Below are positions 63,722-64,000 of a DNA stretch of 64,000 nt, piece by piece (position 1 is the first letter of the stretch; each line of letters begins with the position of its first letter). This stretch comes from Melioribacteraceae bacterium (GTDB lineage: Bacteria; Bacteroidota; Ignavibacteria; Ignavibacteriales; Melioribacteraceae). The stretch covers positions 1 through 64,000 of the forward strand of contig JAFGMI010000008.1 in NCBI GenBank assembly GCA_016927595.1. Reading direction: 5' to 3'. Made by a program: the position numbers and the translations under genes. The notes below the pieces were generated by a model. That model was not told the DNA's origin. It was given only the letters and a program-made list of their open reading frames with translations, and did no database searches.

Positions 63722-64000
63722 TTGCCCATAAAGGGTGAAATATTGCCGATAATCTGTTTGATTATTTGTATATGGAATCAAAGTGTTTCAGCTGCCTCAT
63801 TCGATACAACTTCCGCCTCACAAGGAAATTACAGATTCCATCTGCTTAAGTCAGCATGGCATGTCGGCATACTATTGACTGTTGACTCCTTGTCTGAATC
63901 AAATCTTATTGCATTGGATGATTTTACAAATTACAATTTTGTTGATATAGGATGGGGCGATCAGGAGTTTTACCAGGATCCGGATGATGATATAGTTAAA
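63722..64000 (+). CDS. DUF2459 exported protein, 3' end outside the window
   Basis: The frame runs from a TTG at 63722 to the end of the window (93 codons). GGTGGG lies about 8 bases upstream, and an in-frame stop at 63701 rules out an earlier start. The first residues (LPIKGEILPIICLIICIWNQ) look like a signal peptide. The rest contains SAWHVGILLTVD and FVDIGWGDQEFYQ, which match the conserved His-Gly and GWGD-x-x-FY blocks of DUF2459, a family of unknown function. An ATG further downstream would remove the signal sequence. Confidence 0.75.
   Translation, partial: MPIKGEILPIICLIICIWNQSVSAASFDTTSASQGNYRFHLLKSAWHVGILLTVDSLSESNLIALDDFTNYNFVDIGWGDQEFYQDPDDDIVK

Overview
The window looks like chromosomal DNA of a free-living Bacteroidota/Chlorobiota-group bacterium, most likely a member of the Ignavibacteria. 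It is AT-rich. Four large exported proteins end in the type IX secretion (T9SS) sorting domain, with an N-Y-P-N-P-F-N-P box followed by the LASG-I/V-Y-x-Y core. There is also a GldA/GldF/GldG gene set and a miaB / sigma-54 regulator / lptE neighbourhood typical of that clade. No rRNA, tRNA, CRISPR array, phage or transposase gene was seen. The taxonomic placement is inference from protein style only.

Layout. 1-5.3 kb: the end of a T9SS cargo gene, a MITE-like inverted-repeat element, and small metabolic genes (TPM domain, exported metallo-hydrolase, EamA transporter, aat, MmcQ/YjbR). 5.4-9.2 kb: prc protease, LapA-like and UPF0316 membrane proteins, ybaK, and a DUF4295-like small basic protein with a clean terminator. 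9.4-17.2 kb: a lysine-2,3-aminomutase-like radical SAM enzyme, an Nfu-type Fe-S carrier, an rsmI-like methyltransferase with proS, a ridA gene broken by one in-frame TGA, an alpha/beta hydrolase, a PLP decarboxylase and a cold-shock gene sharing a bidirectional terminator. 17.5-20.8 kb: a trpF-like gene, and opposite it a tight HlyD / VTC polyphosphate-polymerase-like / DUF4956 operon. 21-24.3 kb: a T9SS-type M23 peptidase and an exported protein of unknown function. 24.3-35.3 kb: mostly minus-strand genes, including DUF1015-serC, a thioredoxin-tailed lipoprotein, OsmC, an exported MetX-like hydrolase, cdsA, a CPBP protease, a DUF3108 protein and a 3-methyladenine glycosylase. 35.3-42 kb: a minus-strand block with miaB, a SPOR protein, an RNase Z-like hydrolase, a sigma-54 activator, lptE, GT2 and TPR genes. 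42-43 kb: about 1 kb of intergenic palindromic repeats, followed by an rpiA gene carrying an in-frame insertion built from the same repeat vocabulary. 44.3-56.3 kb: two adjacent giant secreted proteins, one with beta-helix, Ig, dockerin and cohesin segments and the next with three cohesin-like domains, each closed by a strong terminator. 56.4-60.6 kb: gldA-gldF-gldG-DUF4340. 60.6-64 kb: a DUF255 thioredoxin-domain protein, a SirB1-type protein and the start of a DUF2459 gene.

The main points of interest are (1) the RpiA insertion, which resembles a palindromic element that has entered a housekeeping reading frame; (2) the cohesin/dockerin pair of T9SS cargo, which suggests a surface protein complex; (3) the ridA TGA; and (4) the HlyD-VTC-DUF4956 operon. 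All domain calls were made by eye from sequence motifs; no database search was run.
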